Positions 8,031 through 18,868 of a stretch of DNA of 64,000 bases are shown in pieces. Numbering within the stretch: position 1 is the stretch's first letter; each line of letters opens with the position of its first letter. The notes beneath the pieces were generated by a model that was not told the DNA's origin, made no database searches, and saw only the letters and a program-made list of their open reading frames with translations. This DNA comes from Citrobacter amalonaticus (GTDB taxonomy: Bacteria; Pseudomonadota; Gammaproteobacteria; Enterobacterales; Enterobacteriaceae), in NCBI RefSeq assembly GCF_018323885.1, contig NZ_AP024585.1, forward strand, positions 682,001 through 746,000, read 5' to 3'. The position numbers were made by a program, and so were the translations under genes.

Positions 8031-8285
<255 letters not shown>

Positions 8286-8473
8286 TCAGCGCCAGCTTAT
8301 TTCAAAATGGTGCGGAATTTTACTGCAATTGCTGCTGCTTTGTAAAGCACCGATGCGATTTTGAAAGGGACTTTTATAAGGGGGGAGAGTATACACGAAA
8401 TCGGGAGTGAGGGTATACATCTACCCGCATTCGACCTACACTGCGCGGTATTAAAGTGAGGTAGAAACAAGTC

Positions 8474-9487
8474 ATGCGTGTACTGGGAATTGAAACATCC
8501 TGCGATGAAACCGGCATCGCCATTTACGACGACGAAAAAGGTCTGTTAGCCAACCAATTGTATAGTCAGGTGAAATTACATGCTGACTACGGCGGGGTCG
8601 TGCCTGAACTGGCCTCCCGCGATCATGTCCGCAAAACGGTGCCGTTGATCCAGGCGGCGCTGAAAGAGGCGGGACTGAGTGCAAAAGAGATTGATGCGGT
8701 GGCGTATACCGCAGGGCCGGGTCTGGTTGGCGCGCTGCTGGTCGGTGCAACCGTCGGTCGTTCTCTGGCGTTTGCGTGGAATGTGCCCGCTATCCCCGTA
8801 CACCACATGGAAGGACATCTGCTGGCGCCAATGCTGGAAGATAACCCGCCGGAATTCCCCTTCGTGGCGCTGTTGGTGTCGGGGGGACATACCCAGCTTA
8901 TCAGCGTGACTGGTGTCGGACAGTATGAACTGTTGGGTGAGTCGATTGATGATGCCGCCGGTGAAGCGTTCGATAAAACCGCCAAACTGCTGGGGCTTGA
9001 CTATCCAGGCGGCCCGATGCTGTCGAAAATGGCGTCGCAGGGCACCGCTGGACGTTTTGTTTTCCCACGGCCCATGACCGATCGCCCGGGGCTGGATTTC
9101 AGCTTCTCAGGGCTGAAAACCTTTGCGGCGAATACTATCCGCAATAACGGCGGCGATGATCAAACCCGTGCTGATATCGCCCGGGCGTTTGAAGACGCGG
9201 TGGTGGATACGCTGATGATCAAGTGTAAACGTGCGCTGGATCAGACCGGCTTTAAGCGTCTGGTGATGGCAGGCGGCGTCAGCGCCAACCGCACGCTGCG
9301 CGCGAAGCTGGCGGAGATGATGCAAAAACGTCGTGGTGAGGTGTTTTATGCCCGTCCGGAATTTTGCACCGATAACGGGGCGATGATTGCCTATGCCGGT
9401 ATGGTGCGCTTTAAAGCGGGCGCCACGGCGGATCTCGGCGTGACCGTGCGTCCACGCTGGCCGTTGGCGGAACTGCCAGCAGCTTAA
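8474..9487 (+). CDS. tsaD: tRNA N6-threonylcarbamoyladenosine transferase TsaD
   Basis: A 337-residue member of the Kae1/TsaD ASKHA ATPase family. It begins [16 protein letters not shown]. The metal-binding motif HHMEGH carries His111 and His115, and the nucleotide-binding [13 protein letters not shown] segment lies near the C-terminus. With TsaB, TsaE and TsaC it adds threonylcarbamoyl to A37 of ANN-decoding tRNAs, an essential modification. Length equals the E. coli protein. It is transcribed alone, divergent from rpsU. REP units follow its stop and separate it from the urease cluster. Confidence 0.97.
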   Translation: MRVLGIETSCDETGIAIYDDEKGLLANQLYSQVKLHADYGGVVPELASRDHVRKTVPLIQAALKEAGLSAKEIDAVAYTAGPGLVGALLVGATVGRSLAFAWNVPAIPVHHMEGHLLAPMLEDNPPEFPFVALLVSGGHTQLISVTGVGQYELLGESIDDAAGEAFDKTAKLLGLDYPGGPMLSKMASQGTAGRFVFPRPMTDRPGLDFSFSGLKTFAANTIRNNGGDDQTRADIARAFEDAVVDTLMIKCKRALDQTGFKRLVMAGGVSANRTLRAKLAEMMQKRRGEVFYARPEFCTDNGAMIAYAGMVRFKAGATADLGVTVRPRWPLAELPAA

Positions 9488-9499
9488 GTAGGGTTTGTC

Positions 9500-9593
9500 C
9501 TGCCCGGTGGCGCTACGCTTACCGGGCCTACAAATCTATTCTCTGCATTTACCGGATCGACAAGACCGCAGGCCGGGTCAGGCGAAGCCGCCA
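9500..9593. repeat. REP/BIME pair between tsaD and ureG
   Basis: Two REP-like palindromic units, GCCCGGTGGCGCTACGC...ACCGGGC and GCCGGGTCAGGCGAAGCCGCC, lie between the convergent ends of tsaD and the urease operon. Confidence 0.75.
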
Positions 9594-9610
9594 CTCAGCA
9601 ATACACCGCA

Positions 9611-10228
9611 TTACACCCGCAACATTCCTCTGTCTTCCAGAAACGCAATAATCGTCGCCAGACCGTCACCCGATTTCAAATTGGTAAATGTCCACGGGCG
9701 CTCGCCGCGCATGCGCAACGTATCGCGCTCCATCACCTCCAGCGACGCGCCGACATAGGGGGCGAGATCGGTTTTGTTGATCACCAGGAAATCCGATTTG
9801 GTGATCCCTGGTCCGCCCTTGCGCGGGATCTTTTCCCCTTCGGCGACGTCGATCACATAGATCGTCAGATCCGCCAGCTCCGGGCTGAAGGTAGCACTCA
9901 GGTTGTCGCCGCCGCTCTCTACAAAAATCAAATCCAGATTGCCAAATTTTTCGCTTAATGCTTCCACCGCGGCCAGATTCATCGAGGCGTCTTCGCGGAT
10001 GGCGGTGTGCGGACAGCCGCCGGTTTCTACACCGACAATACGTTCCGGCGCCAGTGCGCCCGCTTCGGTGAGAATCCGCTGATCCTCTTTGGTGTAGATA
10101 TCGTTGGTGACCACCGCCAGTTGCCAGCGATCGCGCATTGCTTTGCATAACGCTTCCAGCAGGGCGGTTTTACCGGAACCGACCGGGCCGCCTACGCCAA
10201 CGCGCAGGGGATGTTTGTACTCACTCAT
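9611..10228 (-). CDS. ureG: Urease accessory GTPase UreG
   Basis: A 205-residue SIMIBI-class GTPase. The P-loop GGPVGSGKT lies near residue 13, the nickel-binding Cys-Pro-His sits in [16 protein letters not shown], and the VESGGDN and NKTDLAP guanine-specificity motifs follow. UreG hydrolyses GTP to drive nickel delivery from UreE to the UreD/UreF-bound apo-urease. It is the last gene of ureDABCEFG, ten bases after ureF. All expected motifs are present. Confidence 0.97.
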   Translation of the reverse strand: MSEYKHPLRVGVGGPVGSGKTALLEALCKAMRDRWQLAVVTNDIYTKEDQRILTEAGALAPERIVGVETGGCPHTAIREDASMNLAAVEALSEKFGNLDLIFVESGGDNLSATFSPELADLTIYVIDVAEGEKIPRKGGPGITKSDFLVINKTDLAPYVGASLEVMERDTLRMRGERPWTFTNLKSGDGLATIIAFLEDRGMLRV

Positions 10229-10237
10229 TGTCTCTCC

Positions 10238-10912
10238 TCAGGAGCGAAATAAACGGCAATATTGGGTTTCATGGCGTGCAGAGGCGATGGCCGCCAGCGG
10301 CGTGGCGGAACCCAGACGGTCGTCCGGACACGCCAGCGCTTGCGCCATGCCTTTGGCGTATTGCGCGCAAAGTGAAATAATCAGCCGTTGCGCGGCCTGT
10401 TGGCCAAACGGCACCAGCTTGACGCCGGCCATCACGGCGCTCTCGATCCAGCTGTAGCCGAGCGTTAACGCCAGGTCATGCAGCGGAATGCGCCACTGCA
10501 CGCCGAGCCAGGCCATACCGCAGAGCTGACTGTCGGCAAAACGTGCGCGCCATTGCTGCGGGCACTCTGGCTGCCAGTCGACCACCAGTCGGGTGAGCGC
10601 GACACCCCGGCTACGTTCTTCTTCCCGCAGCTCGCGGGTTTCCCTGCAGGCCAGCAGATACGCGCTCCAGCGGCGTGCGGCGTCAATATCATCCTGCTCA
10701 CAGGCGTGATACAGACGGGCAAACAGCGGCAGGTCGACGGTGAAAACGTTATTTTCCATCTGTCGGGTTTGCCAGCATTCGAAGGTGTCCACGCTGTTCA
10801 CCCAGCCGGTTTCAACCGCCCACTCCAGCCCCTGGGACCAGGTAAACGAGCCCACCGGCAGGCTGCTGCTGGCGAGTTGCAGCAAACGCAACTGCTGTTG
10901 TGCGTCACGCAT
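10238..10912 (-). CDS. ureF: Urease accessory protein UreF
   Basis: A 224-residue all-helical protein beginning [30 protein letters not shown], the family signature segment. UreF bridges UreD and UreG in the activation complex and gates GTPase activity during nickel and CO2 insertion. Its first base overlaps the ureE stop codon (shared base 10912), so the two are translationally coupled. Length is typical for enterobacterial UreF. Confidence 0.96.
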   Translation of the reverse strand: MRDAQQQLRLLQLASSSLPVGSFTWSQGLEWAVETGWVNSVDTFECWQTRQMENNVFTVDLPLFARLYHACEQDDIDAARRWSAYLLACRETRELREEERSRGVALTRLVVDWQPECPQQWRARFADSQLCGMAWLGVQWRIPLHDLALTLGYSWIESAVMAGVKLVPFGQQAAQRLIISLCAQYAKGMAQALACPDDRLGSATPLAAIASARHETQYCRLFRS

Positions 10913-11370
10913 CAGTGCGCATGGCTGTGGTGATGGCCGTGGGATTCACCGGCATACGCCCCGGCCTCGGGCTCAAACGGCAGATGGGCAAAGGTCACCT
11001 CTAACCTGAACTGGCGCAGCATGGTGTCCAGAACGTGATCGTGGTGATAGCGCAGTTCGTCCGGCAAAATTTGCAATGGGACGTGACGGTTGCCGAGGTG
11101 GTAGCAGGCTTTCGCAAGCAGGAACGGATCGGTGCAACGCACCACCGATACCGCTTCGCTGGCAGCGATAATTTCTACCACCTCCGTGCCATCTTCAGTG
11201 CTCAGGCAATCACCGCCGCGCAGCAGCAAGCCTCGGGGCAGCATCAGCCCCGCCTCACGCCCGTCATTGAGCTGTACTTTCGCCCGGCTCTTCACGCGGA
11301 TATCAATCGGCAGCGTCAGCGTGGCGGTGATGTGCGCTGGGGTGTCAACGCGTTGCGTCAATAACAGCAT
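10912..11370 (-). CDS. ureE: Urease nickel metallochaperone UreE
   Basis: A 152-residue protein with an N-terminal peptide-binding domain and a C-terminal metal-binding domain. It ends in a short His-rich tail, [11 protein letters not shown]. UreE stores Ni(II) and hands it to UreG. The His tail is shorter than that known for Klebsiella aerogenes UreE. It lies nine bases after ureC and overlaps ureF by one base. Confidence 0.96.
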   Translation of the reverse strand: MLLLTQRVDTPAHITATLTLPIDIRVKSRAKVQLNDGREAGLMLPRGLLLRGGDCLSTEDGTEVVEIIAASEAVSVVRCTDPFLLAKACYHLGNRHVPLQILPDELRYHHDHVLDTMLRQFRLEVTFAHLPFEPEAGAYAGESHGHHHSHAH

Positions 11371-11379
11371 CTCGGCTCC

Positions 11380-13083
11380 TCAAAATAAAAAGTAACGTTG
11401 CGCCATCGGCAGAACGTCAGCGGGGTCGCTGGTAATGAGTTCGCCGTCGATGCGGACCTCGTAGGTCTGGGCATCCACGGTGATAGTCGGTTGCAGGCTG
11501 TTGTGGATCATGTCGGCTTTTTTCACCGTCCGGCAGCCTTTCACCACGGCGGTTTGGCTTTGCAAATTGAGCTGCTGTGCGACACCGTTTTCCACCGCCG
11601 CCTGCGACAGAAAGGTCAACCGGGAATGATGACGCGCCGCGCCGAGCGCGCCAAACATCATGCGGTAATGCACCGGTTGCGGCGTGGGGATGGAAGCATT
11701 GATGTCCCCCATTGGTGCGCAGGCGATCATGCCGCCTTTCACGATCGTTGCAGGCTTTACGCCGAAAAAGGCCGGTGACCAGAGCACCAGATCCGCCAGC
11801 TTTCCGGCTTCAATGGAGCCGACTTCGTGAGCGATACCGTGGGTCAGTGCCGGGTTAATGGTGTACTTGGCGATATAGCGCTTCACGCGCAGATTATCGT
11901 TCTCCCCCGTCTCCTCGGCCAAGGGACCGCGCTGAACCTTCATCCGGTGCGCCACCTGCCAGGTGCGCAGGATCACTTCTCCCACGCGCCCCATCGCCTG
12001 TGAATCCGATGAGGTCAGAGAAAACGCGCCAATATCGTGTAACACATCTTCGGCGGCGATGGTCTCCCGACGGATCCGTGATTCGGCAAAGGCCACGTCT
12101 TCGGCAATATCCGGATCGAGATGGTGGCAAACCATCAGCATGTCGAGGTGTTCATCAATGGTATTGACGGTATAGGGCAGCGTCGGGTTAGTAGAGGAGG
12201 GCAGGATATTCGGGTGCGCGCAGGCGGTGATGATATCAGGCGCATGCCCGCCGCCGGCCCCTTCGGTGTGAAAGGTGTGGATGGTACGATCGCCAATCGC
12301 CGCCAGCGTATCTTCGACAAAGCCTGACTCGTTCAGAGTATCGCTGTGCAGCGCCACCTGAATGTCCATCTCATCGGCCACGGTTAGCGCGCAGTCGATA
12401 GCCGCAGGCGTCGCGCCCCAGTCTTCGTGAATTTTCAGGCCGATGGCACCGGCGGCAACCTGCTCGCGCAGTGCATCGGGGTGGGAGCCATTGCCTTTGC
12501 CCAGCAGACCGATATTGACGGGCAGCGTATCCGCCGCCTGTAGCATCCGGGCGATGTACCACGGCCCCGGCGTACAGGTGGTGGCGTTGGTGCCAGCTGC
12601 CGGTCCGGTACCGCCGCCAATCATTGTCGTCACGCCGGAGACCAGCGCCTCTTCCGCCTGTTGCGGGCAGATCCAGTGAATATGGGTATCCACGCCGCCT
12701 GCGGTCACGATCTTGCCTTCACCGGCGATCGCTTCGGTGGCGACGCCGATCGGGATCGTTACGTCAGGCTGAATATCCGGATTCCCGGCTTTGCCGATGG
12801 CAAAGATCCTGCCGTCTTTAATGCCGATATCCGCTTTGATGATCCCCCAGTGATCGACGATCAGCGCGTTGGTGATCACCAGGTCCACGCATTCCTGAGA
12901 CGGCATCTGTCCCTGGCCCATGCCATCGCGGATCACTTTGCCGCCGCCGAATTTCACCTCTTCGCCATAGGTGGTGAGGTCGTTTTCCACTTCGATCCAC
13001 AGATCCGTGTCCGCCAGACGCACTTTATCGCCGGTGGTCGGGCCGAACATGTCGGCGTAAGCCTGCCGGGAAATCTCAGCCAT
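11380..13083 (-). CDS. ureC: Urease alpha (catalytic) subunit
   Basis: The 567-residue protein matches the Klebsiella enzyme in length. Every active-site residue is in register: nickel ligands His134, His136, His246, His272 and Asp360, the carbamylated bridging Lys217 (GLKIHED), His219, and the mobile-flap Cys319-His320 in MVCHHLD. It hydrolyses urea to ammonia and carbamate in the cytoplasm as an (alpha-beta-gamma)3 complex. Its ATG lies eight bases inside the end of ureB, indicating coupled translation. An active urease is expected if nickel is supplied. Confidence 0.98.
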   Translation of the reverse strand: MAEISRQAYADMFGPTTGDKVRLADTDLWIEVENDLTTYGEEVKFGGGKVIRDGMGQGQMPSQECVDLVITNALIVDHWGIIKADIGIKDGRIFAIGKAGNPDIQPDVTIPIGVATEAIAGEGKIVTAGGVDTHIHWICPQQAEEALVSGVTTMIGGGTGPAAGTNATTCTPGPWYIARMLQAADTLPVNIGLLGKGNGSHPDALREQVAAGAIGLKIHEDWGATPAAIDCALTVADEMDIQVALHSDTLNESGFVEDTLAAIGDRTIHTFHTEGAGGGHAPDIITACAHPNILPSSTNPTLPYTVNTIDEHLDMLMVCHHLDPDIAEDVAFAESRIRRETIAAEDVLHDIGAFSLTSSDSQAMGRVGEVILRTWQVAHRMKVQRGPLAEETGENDNLRVKRYIAKYTINPALTHGIAHEVGSIEAGKLADLVLWSPAFFGVKPATIVKGGMIACAPMGDINASIPTPQPVHYRMMFGALGAARHHSRLTFLSQAAVENGVAQQLNLQSQTAVVKGCRTVKKADMIHNSLQPTITVDAQTYEVRIDGELITSDPADVLPMAQRYFLF

Positions 13084-13396
13084 GCTTCACCTCCAGCGCA
13101 CCCATGACGTCGCCGCGAAAGCCAACAATACGCTGTGCGCCCGCCACTCGAACCAGTTCGACTTCTCGCTTTTGGCCCGGTTCAAAACGTACCGCCGTTC
13201 CCGCCGGAATATTCAGCCGAAAACCCAGCGCGGATTCGCGGGAAAAGCGAAGCGCCGGGTTGACCTCGTAAAAGTGGTAGTGCGATCCCACCTGAATAGG
13301 GCGATCGCCATGGTTTTCTATCACGATCGTGCGCGTTTCGCGCCCTACGTTGATCGCAATGTTTCCCGCTGCGATCCGGTATTCGCCTGGAATCAT
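13076..13396 (-). CDS. ureB: Urease beta subunit
   Basis: A 106-residue beta-rich subunit starting [20 protein letters not shown]. It carries the conserved [13 protein letters not shown] stretch and [18 protein letters not shown]. It packs at the trimer interface and helps position the UreC flap. It overlaps ureC by eight bases and lies nine bases after ureA. Separate beta and gamma subunits are the usual enterobacterial arrangement, unlike the fused form of Helicobacter. Confidence 0.97.
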   Translation of the reverse strand: MIPGEYRIAAGNIAINVGRETRTIVIENHGDRPIQVGSHYHFYEVNPALRFSRESALGFRLNIPAGTAVRFEPGQKREVELVRVAGAQRIVGFRGDVMGALEVKHG

Positions 13397-13405
13397 GGGT
13401 TCTCC

Positions 13406-13708
13406 TTAGACGATCGGGCTGTGAACGGTGACCAGCTTCGAACCGTCTGGAAAGGTCGCTTCCACCTGGATGTCCGGGATCATTTCCGGAACGCCTTCCA
13501 TCACCTGCTCACGGTTCAGAACGTGGCGGCCATCTTCCATCAACGAGGCGACGCTTTTACCGTCGCGCGCGCCTTCCATGATGAATGCGCTGATGAGCGC
13601 CACCGATTCCGGGTAGTTCAGTTTCAGACCCCGCGCCAGTCGGCGTTCTGCGACCAGCGCGGCGGTAAAGAGCAACAGTTTGTCTTTTTCTCTGGGGGTC
13701 AGTTCCAT
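13406..13708 (-). CDS. ureA: Urease gamma subunit
   Basis: A 100-residue helical subunit beginning [23 protein letters not shown] and ending in VTVHSPIV. It carries the family motif [22 protein letters not shown]. It is part of the (alpha-beta-gamma)3 core, nine bases after ureD and nine bases before ureB. Confidence 0.97.
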   Translation of the reverse strand: MELTPREKDKLLLFTAALVAERRLARGLKLNYPESVALISAFIMEGARDGKSVASLMEDGRHVLNREQVMEGVPEMIPDIQVEATFPDGSKLVTVHSPIV

Positions 13709-13717
13709 AAGCGTCTC

Positions 13718-14581
13718 TCAGGTTTGCCAGATGCGCGGCAGGTGCGGTGGTTTTTGGGTTAACAGCGGGCGTAAAAACTGCCAGATTTCGCGCATGACGC
13801 GCTGAACAATCAGGTTGTCGTCAGCCAGAAAACGAACCGTCAGCAGTGAGTCGACGAGCGTTGCCCCGGCATAATCACCGAGCGGAGCAAGACGTTCCCG
13901 CGCACCGTCGAGCATCTGTTCCGTAGCCGGATAGCAGAGCAGGGTACCGCACCACGGCTGGCTGGCGATGGCCGAGAGATCCCCATCCCTCAGCGTCAGG
14001 CGTTCAATGAGCAGCGGCTGCCCGTCGCGCCAGATCTCCAGACGGTTATGCAGCGTGCCGTGGCTGAACGTTTCTTGCATAACCGGTCGCCCGAGGCAGA
14101 GCAGATCCCAGCCCAGCAGGCGGCTTTCAGCGGTGAGATGAAATACGGAGCGGAGGCTGGCGTTAGCGCCGGGGAACAGGATCGTATCCTGCGGCAGCCA
14201 TTCCAGCGTCGCGTTTGGGGCCAGCGTGAACGTCTGATGCAGGCACGCCTGTGGGCCTGCGCTACGATAAAACTTACCCGCGCCGGGCATGGTGATTAAT
14301 ACGTGACTGTTTTCGTCCAGCGTGACGGAAATGTGCAGCTCATCACCGCCGACAATTCCGCCGGGCGGGTGGAGTAAATAGAGGTGGCAAACATCGTCTT
14401 GCGGATAAAATGGCCGTTGAACCGTCAGGGGACCGACGTGGCGTGCGTGCGTGAGCACCGTTTTGTGCGCGGTATGGCTAAACCGCAGGTCGAGTACGGC
14501 CTGCCAGCCCCGTGTCGGTGTCTTGTGCGCAAGGGTTTCCAGAGCGTTTCCCTTCTCAGCGTGAGGGTGTTTGCATAGCAA
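13718..14581 (-). CDS. ureD: Urease accessory protein UreD
   Basis: UreD is the scaffold on which UreF and UreG dock to apo-urease, and it forms a nickel tunnel. The conserved body runs from GWQAVLDLRF through LHPPGGIVGGDEL and ITMPGAGKFYRS to LPRIWQT at the C-terminus. The start is uncertain. No in-frame ATG exists. A TTG at 14581 with GAGG eight bases upstream gives 287 residues, about 17 more than the Klebsiella protein. An ATG at 14576-14574 is out of frame. It is the first gene of the urease operon; a strong terminator lies about 50 bp upstream. Confidence 0.92.
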   Translation of the reverse strand: MLCKHPHAEKGNALETLAHKTPTRGWQAVLDLRFSHTAHKTVLTHARHVGPLTVQRPFYPQDDVCHLYLLHPPGGIVGGDELHISVTLDENSHVLITMPGAGKFYRSAGPQACLHQTFTLAPNATLEWLPQDTILFPGANASLRSVFHLTAESRLLGWDLLCLGRPVMQETFSHGTLHNRLEIWRDGQPLLIERLTLRDGDLSAIASQPWCGTLLCYPATEQMLDGARERLAPLGDYAGATLVDSLLTVRFLADDNLIVQRVMREIWQFLRPLLTQKPPHLPRIWQT

Positions 14582-14629
14582 AAAGTATGCCTCAGCGCGG
14601 CGGGAAAACGGTCATATGAGACGCTTATG

Positions 14630-14657
14630 GAAAAAAGGGGCGACAGCCCTGCCGCCC
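14630..14657 (-). terminator. Terminator after ttdT, just before ureD
   Basis: On the minus strand, stem GGGGCG / CGCCCC with a ten-base loop is followed by TTTTTT. It would end the ttdABT transcript and insulate the urease genes. Confidence 0.8.
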
Positions 14658-14665
14658 CAACGGGG

Positions 14666-16129
14666 TTAAAGCAAAACGAGAGGCATCCAGATAAGCCCGG
14701 TCGCCAGCAGCAGCACCAGGAAAATCAGGCCGAAAATTGCCCCCAGCCGCCAGTAATCCACGGTCGGCAGATAACCGCTGCCATAGTAGATAGGGCTTGG
14801 TCCGGTCGCATACGGAGTGAGAATGCTGCCCAGACCAATAGCCGCACCGACCATCAGGCAGAAGACCGGTAAGGGAATTTCCGGCATCGCCAGCGCGGCG
14901 GCGATCATCATCGGTGCCAGCGCGGACGTATACGCCGTGGCGCTGGCAAAGAAGTAACGCAATAGCCAGAACACCACGATCAGCGCGATCATCACCATCA
15001 CCGGTGAGTAGCCGCTCAATCCGCTCGCCAGCAGTTTTCCAAACCAGGTGATAAAGCCGGTGTTGTTCAGTCCGGTTGCGAGAGTGATAAGTGAGGCCAA
15101 CCAGAAGAAGACGTTCCACGCCGATTTATTACTGACGATGTCATCCCAGGAGATGATGCGCAGCACCAGCATCAGGGCAACGACGCTGTAACCGACCATC
15201 GCGGCATCGATGTAGTCCCCTCCGAAGATCCACAGCACCAGGGCGCCTACCATCAACATCAGCATCTTTTTCTCACGCGAGCAGAGCGGCCCCATCTCTT
15301 TGAGTTCCGATTCCGCCCAGCGTGGCACCTGATCGCCCGACTTCAGCACGGGCGGATATAGCACATAGGCGAGCCACGGCACCAACAGAACCAGCAGAAT
15401 GCTCAGCGGCAGCATGCCTAAGAACCAGTCGCCCCAGCTCAGCGCCGTATGGGACGCGGTCTTCATCAGACCAATCAGCAGCAGGTTCGGTGCCATCGCC
15501 GTCAGGAAAATGGCGCTGGTCACGCAGTCGGCGGTGATCCCCATCCACATAATATAAGAACCAATGGAACGGGCGCTGGGATCGTTGGGTTTTGAGTTAT
15601 AGAGCGGCGGCAGGTTGCGGATAATCGGGTAGATGATCCCTGCGCCGCGTGCGGAGTTAGACGGTGTAACGGGAGCAAGAATCAGCTCGGAGAACATCAC
15701 CGCGTAGCCGAGAAACAGCGTGCGGTGCCCCATTTTTTTCACCAGCATCAGCGCGATACGCCGACCGAGGCCGGTTTTTTCATAGCCGGTGCCAAACATG
15801 AAGGCGGCGAAAATCAACCAGATCACCGAGTTAGAAAAACCAGAAACTGCCCACGAGAGCGCTTTGGACGTAAATTTGAATCCGTCCTGGGCGAGTTGTT
15901 CGGGGCTGAACAAAAGCCACGGCGAGAGAACCGCGATAATTGATATCCCAATCATCGCCACGACTGCGCCGGGTACCGGTTCCAGAATGAGTCCCACGAT
16001 AACCCCGGTAAAGACCGCAAAGTAGAGCCAGGTGTGGCTCTCAAGACCGGTGGGGACGGGCAAAACAGCAATAATGGCGATGACCACCAGCGGAGCCAGA
16101 TATCGCCACCAACCAGATAAAGGTGCCAT
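14666..16129 (-). CDS. ttdT: L-tartrate/succinate antiporter
   Basis: The 487-residue inner-membrane protein belongs to the DASS/CitT family and has about a dozen hydrophobic segments. Conserved pieces include FAAFMFGTGYEKTGLGRRIA, APVTPSNSARGAGIIYPI and ILTPYATGPSPIYYGSGYLP, closely matching E. coli TtdT. It imports L-tartrate in exchange for succinate during anaerobic tartrate fermentation. It follows ttdB by 48 bp in the same direction and ends at a strong terminator. Confidence 0.96.
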   Translation of the reverse strand: MAPLSGWWRYLAPLVVIAIIAVLPVPTGLESHTWLYFAVFTGVIVGLILEPVPGAVVAMIGISIIAVLSPWLLFSPEQLAQDGFKFTSKALSWAVSGFSNSVIWLIFAAFMFGTGYEKTGLGRRIALMLVKKMGHRTLFLGYAVMFSELILAPVTPSNSARGAGIIYPIIRNLPPLYNSKPNDPSARSIGSYIMWMGITADCVTSAIFLTAMAPNLLLIGLMKTASHTALSWGDWFLGMLPLSILLVLLVPWLAYVLYPPVLKSGDQVPRWAESELKEMGPLCSREKKMLMLMVGALVLWIFGGDYIDAAMVGYSVVALMLVLRIISWDDIVSNKSAWNVFFWLASLITLATGLNNTGFITWFGKLLASGLSGYSPVMVMIALIVVFWLLRYFFASATAYTSALAPMMIAAALAMPEIPLPVFCLMVGAAIGLGSILTPYATGPSPIYYGSGYLPTVDYWRLGAIFGLIFLVLLLATGLIWMPLVLL

Positions 16130-16177
16130 TGTCGTATCCCTGCGAAAGAGGGAGAGGCCGAGGCCTCTCCGGAAGGG

Positions 16178-16783
16178 TTATTTGATGTAATGCACGTGTT
16201 CGCAGATTTCGTCGACGATGGGACCGCGACGTTCGGCGAACTGTTTTTTGTTTTCGGCGATCAGGTTGTTGCCGTGGGTGTCGATAGAGACAATCAGCGG
16301 ACCGAACTCTTTCACCCGGCAAACCCACAGCGATTCCGGCATACCGAGCTCCATCCAGTGCACTTCTTCGATCTCTTCCACTTGAGTGGCTGCCAGCACC
16401 GCGCAGCCTGCCGGGAAGATCACGTGTAGCGCCTTGAACTTCTGGCAACCTTCTTCCGTTAGCGGCCCCATGCCGCCTTTACCCACCACCAGTTTGACAC
16501 CCGTCTGCTCAATGAACTCTTTTTCAAAGGCTTCCATGCGCATGCTGGTGGTGGGGCCGACGGAGACCATCTCCCATTTTTCACCGTTCTTACGCACGAT
16601 CGGTCCGGCATGGAAAATCGCTTTACCGTTGAGGTCGTAGGGGATCGGGCGCTTTAGTTCGATCAGGCGGCGGTGGCAGACGTCGCGGCAGGTCACCAGC
16701 GTACCGGTCAGATAGATCACATCGCCAACGCGGATGTCTTCCAGGTCTTCGGCTTTGATCGGGGTTGTGAGGATCTTTTTCAT
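16178..16783 (-). CDS. ttdB: L(+)-tartrate dehydratase beta subunit
   Basis: A 201-residue swivelling-domain subunit of class I fumarase-type hydro-lyases. It contains [30 protein letters not shown] and [20 protein letters not shown]. With TtdA it converts L-tartrate to oxaloacetate. Its start overlaps the ttdA stop by four bases, so the subunits are translationally coupled. Confidence 0.96.
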   Translation of the reverse strand: MKKILTTPIKAEDLEDIRVGDVIYLTGTLVTCRDVCHRRLIELKRPIPYDLNGKAIFHAGPIVRKNGEKWEMVSVGPTTSMRMEAFEKEFIEQTGVKLVVGKGGMGPLTEEGCQKFKALHVIFPAGCAVLAATQVEEIEEVHWMELGMPESLWVCRVKEFGPLIVSIDTHGNNLIAENKKQFAERRGPIVDEICEHVHYIK

Positions 16784-17691
16784 AACGCGCTCCGGGTGTG
16801 AGACAGGTTTTCGAAGGAGAGGTCAGAATGGACCAGCAGCGTACCGCGACGGTGCGCCCAGCAGCCGGTAGAGACAGCGACGCCAATGGTCGACGGGTGA
16901 CGCGCGGCGGATTCAATATGCACGCCCATCACCGAACTGTTGCCGGTGAGCCCCTGCGGGCCAATGCCCAGCCGGTTCAACCCTTCTTCCAGACGCAATT
17001 CAAGCTCTGCCGCTTTGGGGTTCGGATGGCGGGTGCCGATCGGACGCAGTACCGCTTTACGGGACAGCACGGCGGCGGTTTCAACGGAGGTGGCGATCCC
17101 CACACCGACCAGCACCGGCGGGCAGGCGTTGACGGCCAGCGTCGAGATGTTTTCAAAGACGAACTTCACCACGCCTTCGTAGCCTTCGGAAGGCATCAGC
17201 ACTTTGGAGCGCCCCGGCAACGTGCAGCCGCCGCCGGCCATGTAAACTTCAATTTCCGCGTCTTCGCCATCAGGGACAATGTCCCATGTCACCCACGGTA
17301 CGCCGCTACCGGTGTTTTTACCGGTATTCACTTCGTCAAAAATTTCTACCGCGTTGTGGCGCAGCGGCGCTTTCACCGTGGCGTCTTCCACCGCTTGCTT
17401 GAGAATGCTTTGCAACTCACCCAATAGCGGGAAACGGGAGCCAACCTTCACGAAGAACATGATCTCACCGGTGTCCTGGCAAGCCGGACGGTTAAGATCG
17501 ATAGCCTTCTGCATGTTGTCGAACATCGTGTGGTAGATGATTTGCCCCATCTTTGAGGTTTCGGCATCCCGTAGCTGTTTTAATTTGTCCACCACATCGT
17601 CGGGCATGCGCGTGGAAATCATGGCGGTAAAATTGGCGACTATTTCCGTCAGCGTATTAACCGCATTTTGATTATTTTTATTGCTCATCAT
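16780..17691 (-). CDS. ttdA: L(+)-tartrate dehydratase alpha subunit (Fe-S)
   Basis: The 303-residue catalytic subunit shows the three conserved cysteines expected to bind an oxygen-sensitive [4Fe-4S] cluster, in [19 protein letters not shown] and [10 protein letters not shown]. It dehydrates L-tartrate together with TtdB. It is the first gene of ttdABT, divergent from the LysR regulator ttdR, with a 212-bp AT-rich promoter region between them. Length and sequence agree with E. coli TtdA. Confidence 0.96.
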   Translation of the reverse strand: MMSNKNNQNAVNTLTEIVANFTAMISTRMPDDVVDKLKQLRDAETSKMGQIIYHTMFDNMQKAIDLNRPACQDTGEIMFFVKVGSRFPLLGELQSILKQAVEDATVKAPLRHNAVEIFDEVNTGKNTGSGVPWVTWDIVPDGEDAEIEVYMAGGGCTLPGRSKVLMPSEGYEGVVKFVFENISTLAVNACPPVLVGVGIATSVETAAVLSRKAVLRPIGTRHPNPKAAELELRLEEGLNRLGIGPQGLTGNSSVMGVHIESAARHPSTIGVAVSTGCWAHRRGTLLVHSDLSFENLSHTRSAL

Positions 17692-17903
17692 GTCAACTCC
17701 AGTTCTTTTATTTGTCTGGAAATAAATTCTCCCTCACAAACTACCATTGAATGTGTGGTTTTATATTATTTGCCACTGTGTATATGCAATTAACAGTTCG
17801 TGAATGATGCTGAAGAAAGATGATGAAAATTGAGCAAAGGCAGAGATTAACCTTAGATTGCGAATTACACTTCAGGTATCAATTATCATGGACACCCCGA
17901 AAA

Positions 17904-18836
17904 ATGCTCAAAAACTGGCCCTTAGCCAAAGACCTTCAGGTGCTGGTGGAAATCGTCCATACGGGCAGTTTTAGCGCCGCAGCATGCGCCCTCGGACAAA
18001 CGCCTGCCTTTGTGACGAAGCGGATCCAGATTCTGGAAACTACGCTCGGCACTACGCTGCTTAACCGCTCGGCGCGCGGGGTGGCGCTGACGGAAAGCGG
18101 TCAGCGTTGTTATGAACAGGCACTGGTGATCCTGACGCAATATCAGCGCCTGATTGATGATGTGACGCAAATCAAAACGCGCCCGGAAGGGATGATTCGT
18201 ATTGGCTGTAGCTTCGGATTTGGCCGCAGTCATATTGCACCTGCGATTACCGAATTGATGCGCAATTATCCTGAGTTACAGGTCCATTTTGAACTCTTCG
18301 ATCGGCAAATTGATTTGGTTCAGGATAATATCGATCTCGATATTCGTATTAACGATGAGATCCCGGATTATTATATTGCGCATTTGTTAACAAAGAATAA
18401 AAGAATATTGTGTGCCTCCCCAGAATATTTACAAAAATATCCTGAACCCAAAACCTTGCAGGAATTAAGTCACCATGATTGCCTGGTGACAAAAGAGCGT
18501 GACATGACGCACGGAATATGGGAACTGGGAAATGGCACGACGAAAAAATCGGTCAAAGTGAGCGGGCATCTCTCTTCCAACAGCGGTGAAGTCGTTCTGC
18601 AATGGGCGCTGGAGGGCAAAGGCATCATGTTGCGTTCAGAGTGGGATGTGCAGCCGTTTCTGGTAAGCGGCAAACTGGTGCGAGTGTTGCCGGAATATGC
18701 GCAGAGCGCCAACATCTGGGCGGTATATCAGGAACCACTGTACCGCAGCGTGAAGCTCAGAGTCTGTGTGGAGTTTCTGGCAGCATGGTGCCAGCAGCGC
18801 TTAGGCAAGCCGGACGAGGGCTATCAGGTGCTGTAG
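17904..18836 (+). CDS. ttdR: LysR-type activator of tartrate genes TtdR
   Basis: A 310-residue LysR regulator. The N-terminal helix-turn-helix runs over [37 protein letters not shown], and a C-terminal effector domain follows. The start at 17904 gives exactly the length of E. coli TtdR; an in-frame ATG at 17820 would add 28 residues without family support, though its ribosome site is somewhat better. In E. coli TtdR activates ttdABT under anaerobic, tartrate conditions. It is divergent from ttdA, as usual for LysR genes. Confidence 0.9.
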   Translation: MLKNWPLAKDLQVLVEIVHTGSFSAAACALGQTPAFVTKRIQILETTLGTTLLNRSARGVALTESGQRCYEQALVILTQYQRLIDDVTQIKTRPEGMIRIGCSFGFGRSHIAPAITELMRNYPELQVHFELFDRQIDLVQDNIDLDIRINDEIPDYYIAHLLTKNKRILCASPEYLQKYPEPKTLQELSHHDCLVTKERDMTHGIWELGNGTTKKSVKVSGHLSSNSGEVVLQWALEGKGIMLRSEWDVQPFLVSGKLVRVLPEYAQSANIWAVYQEPLYRSVKLRVCVEFLAAWCQQRLGKPDEGYQVL

Positions 18837-18864
18837 GCCGGGCTGGACAACGCCATTTCCGGCC
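18834..18864. repeat. REP-like palindrome between ttdR and plsY
   Basis: GGCCGGGCTGGACAACGCC followed by TTTCCGGCC forms a REP-like unit between two convergent genes. Confidence 0.55.
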
Positions 18865-18868
18865 AACT

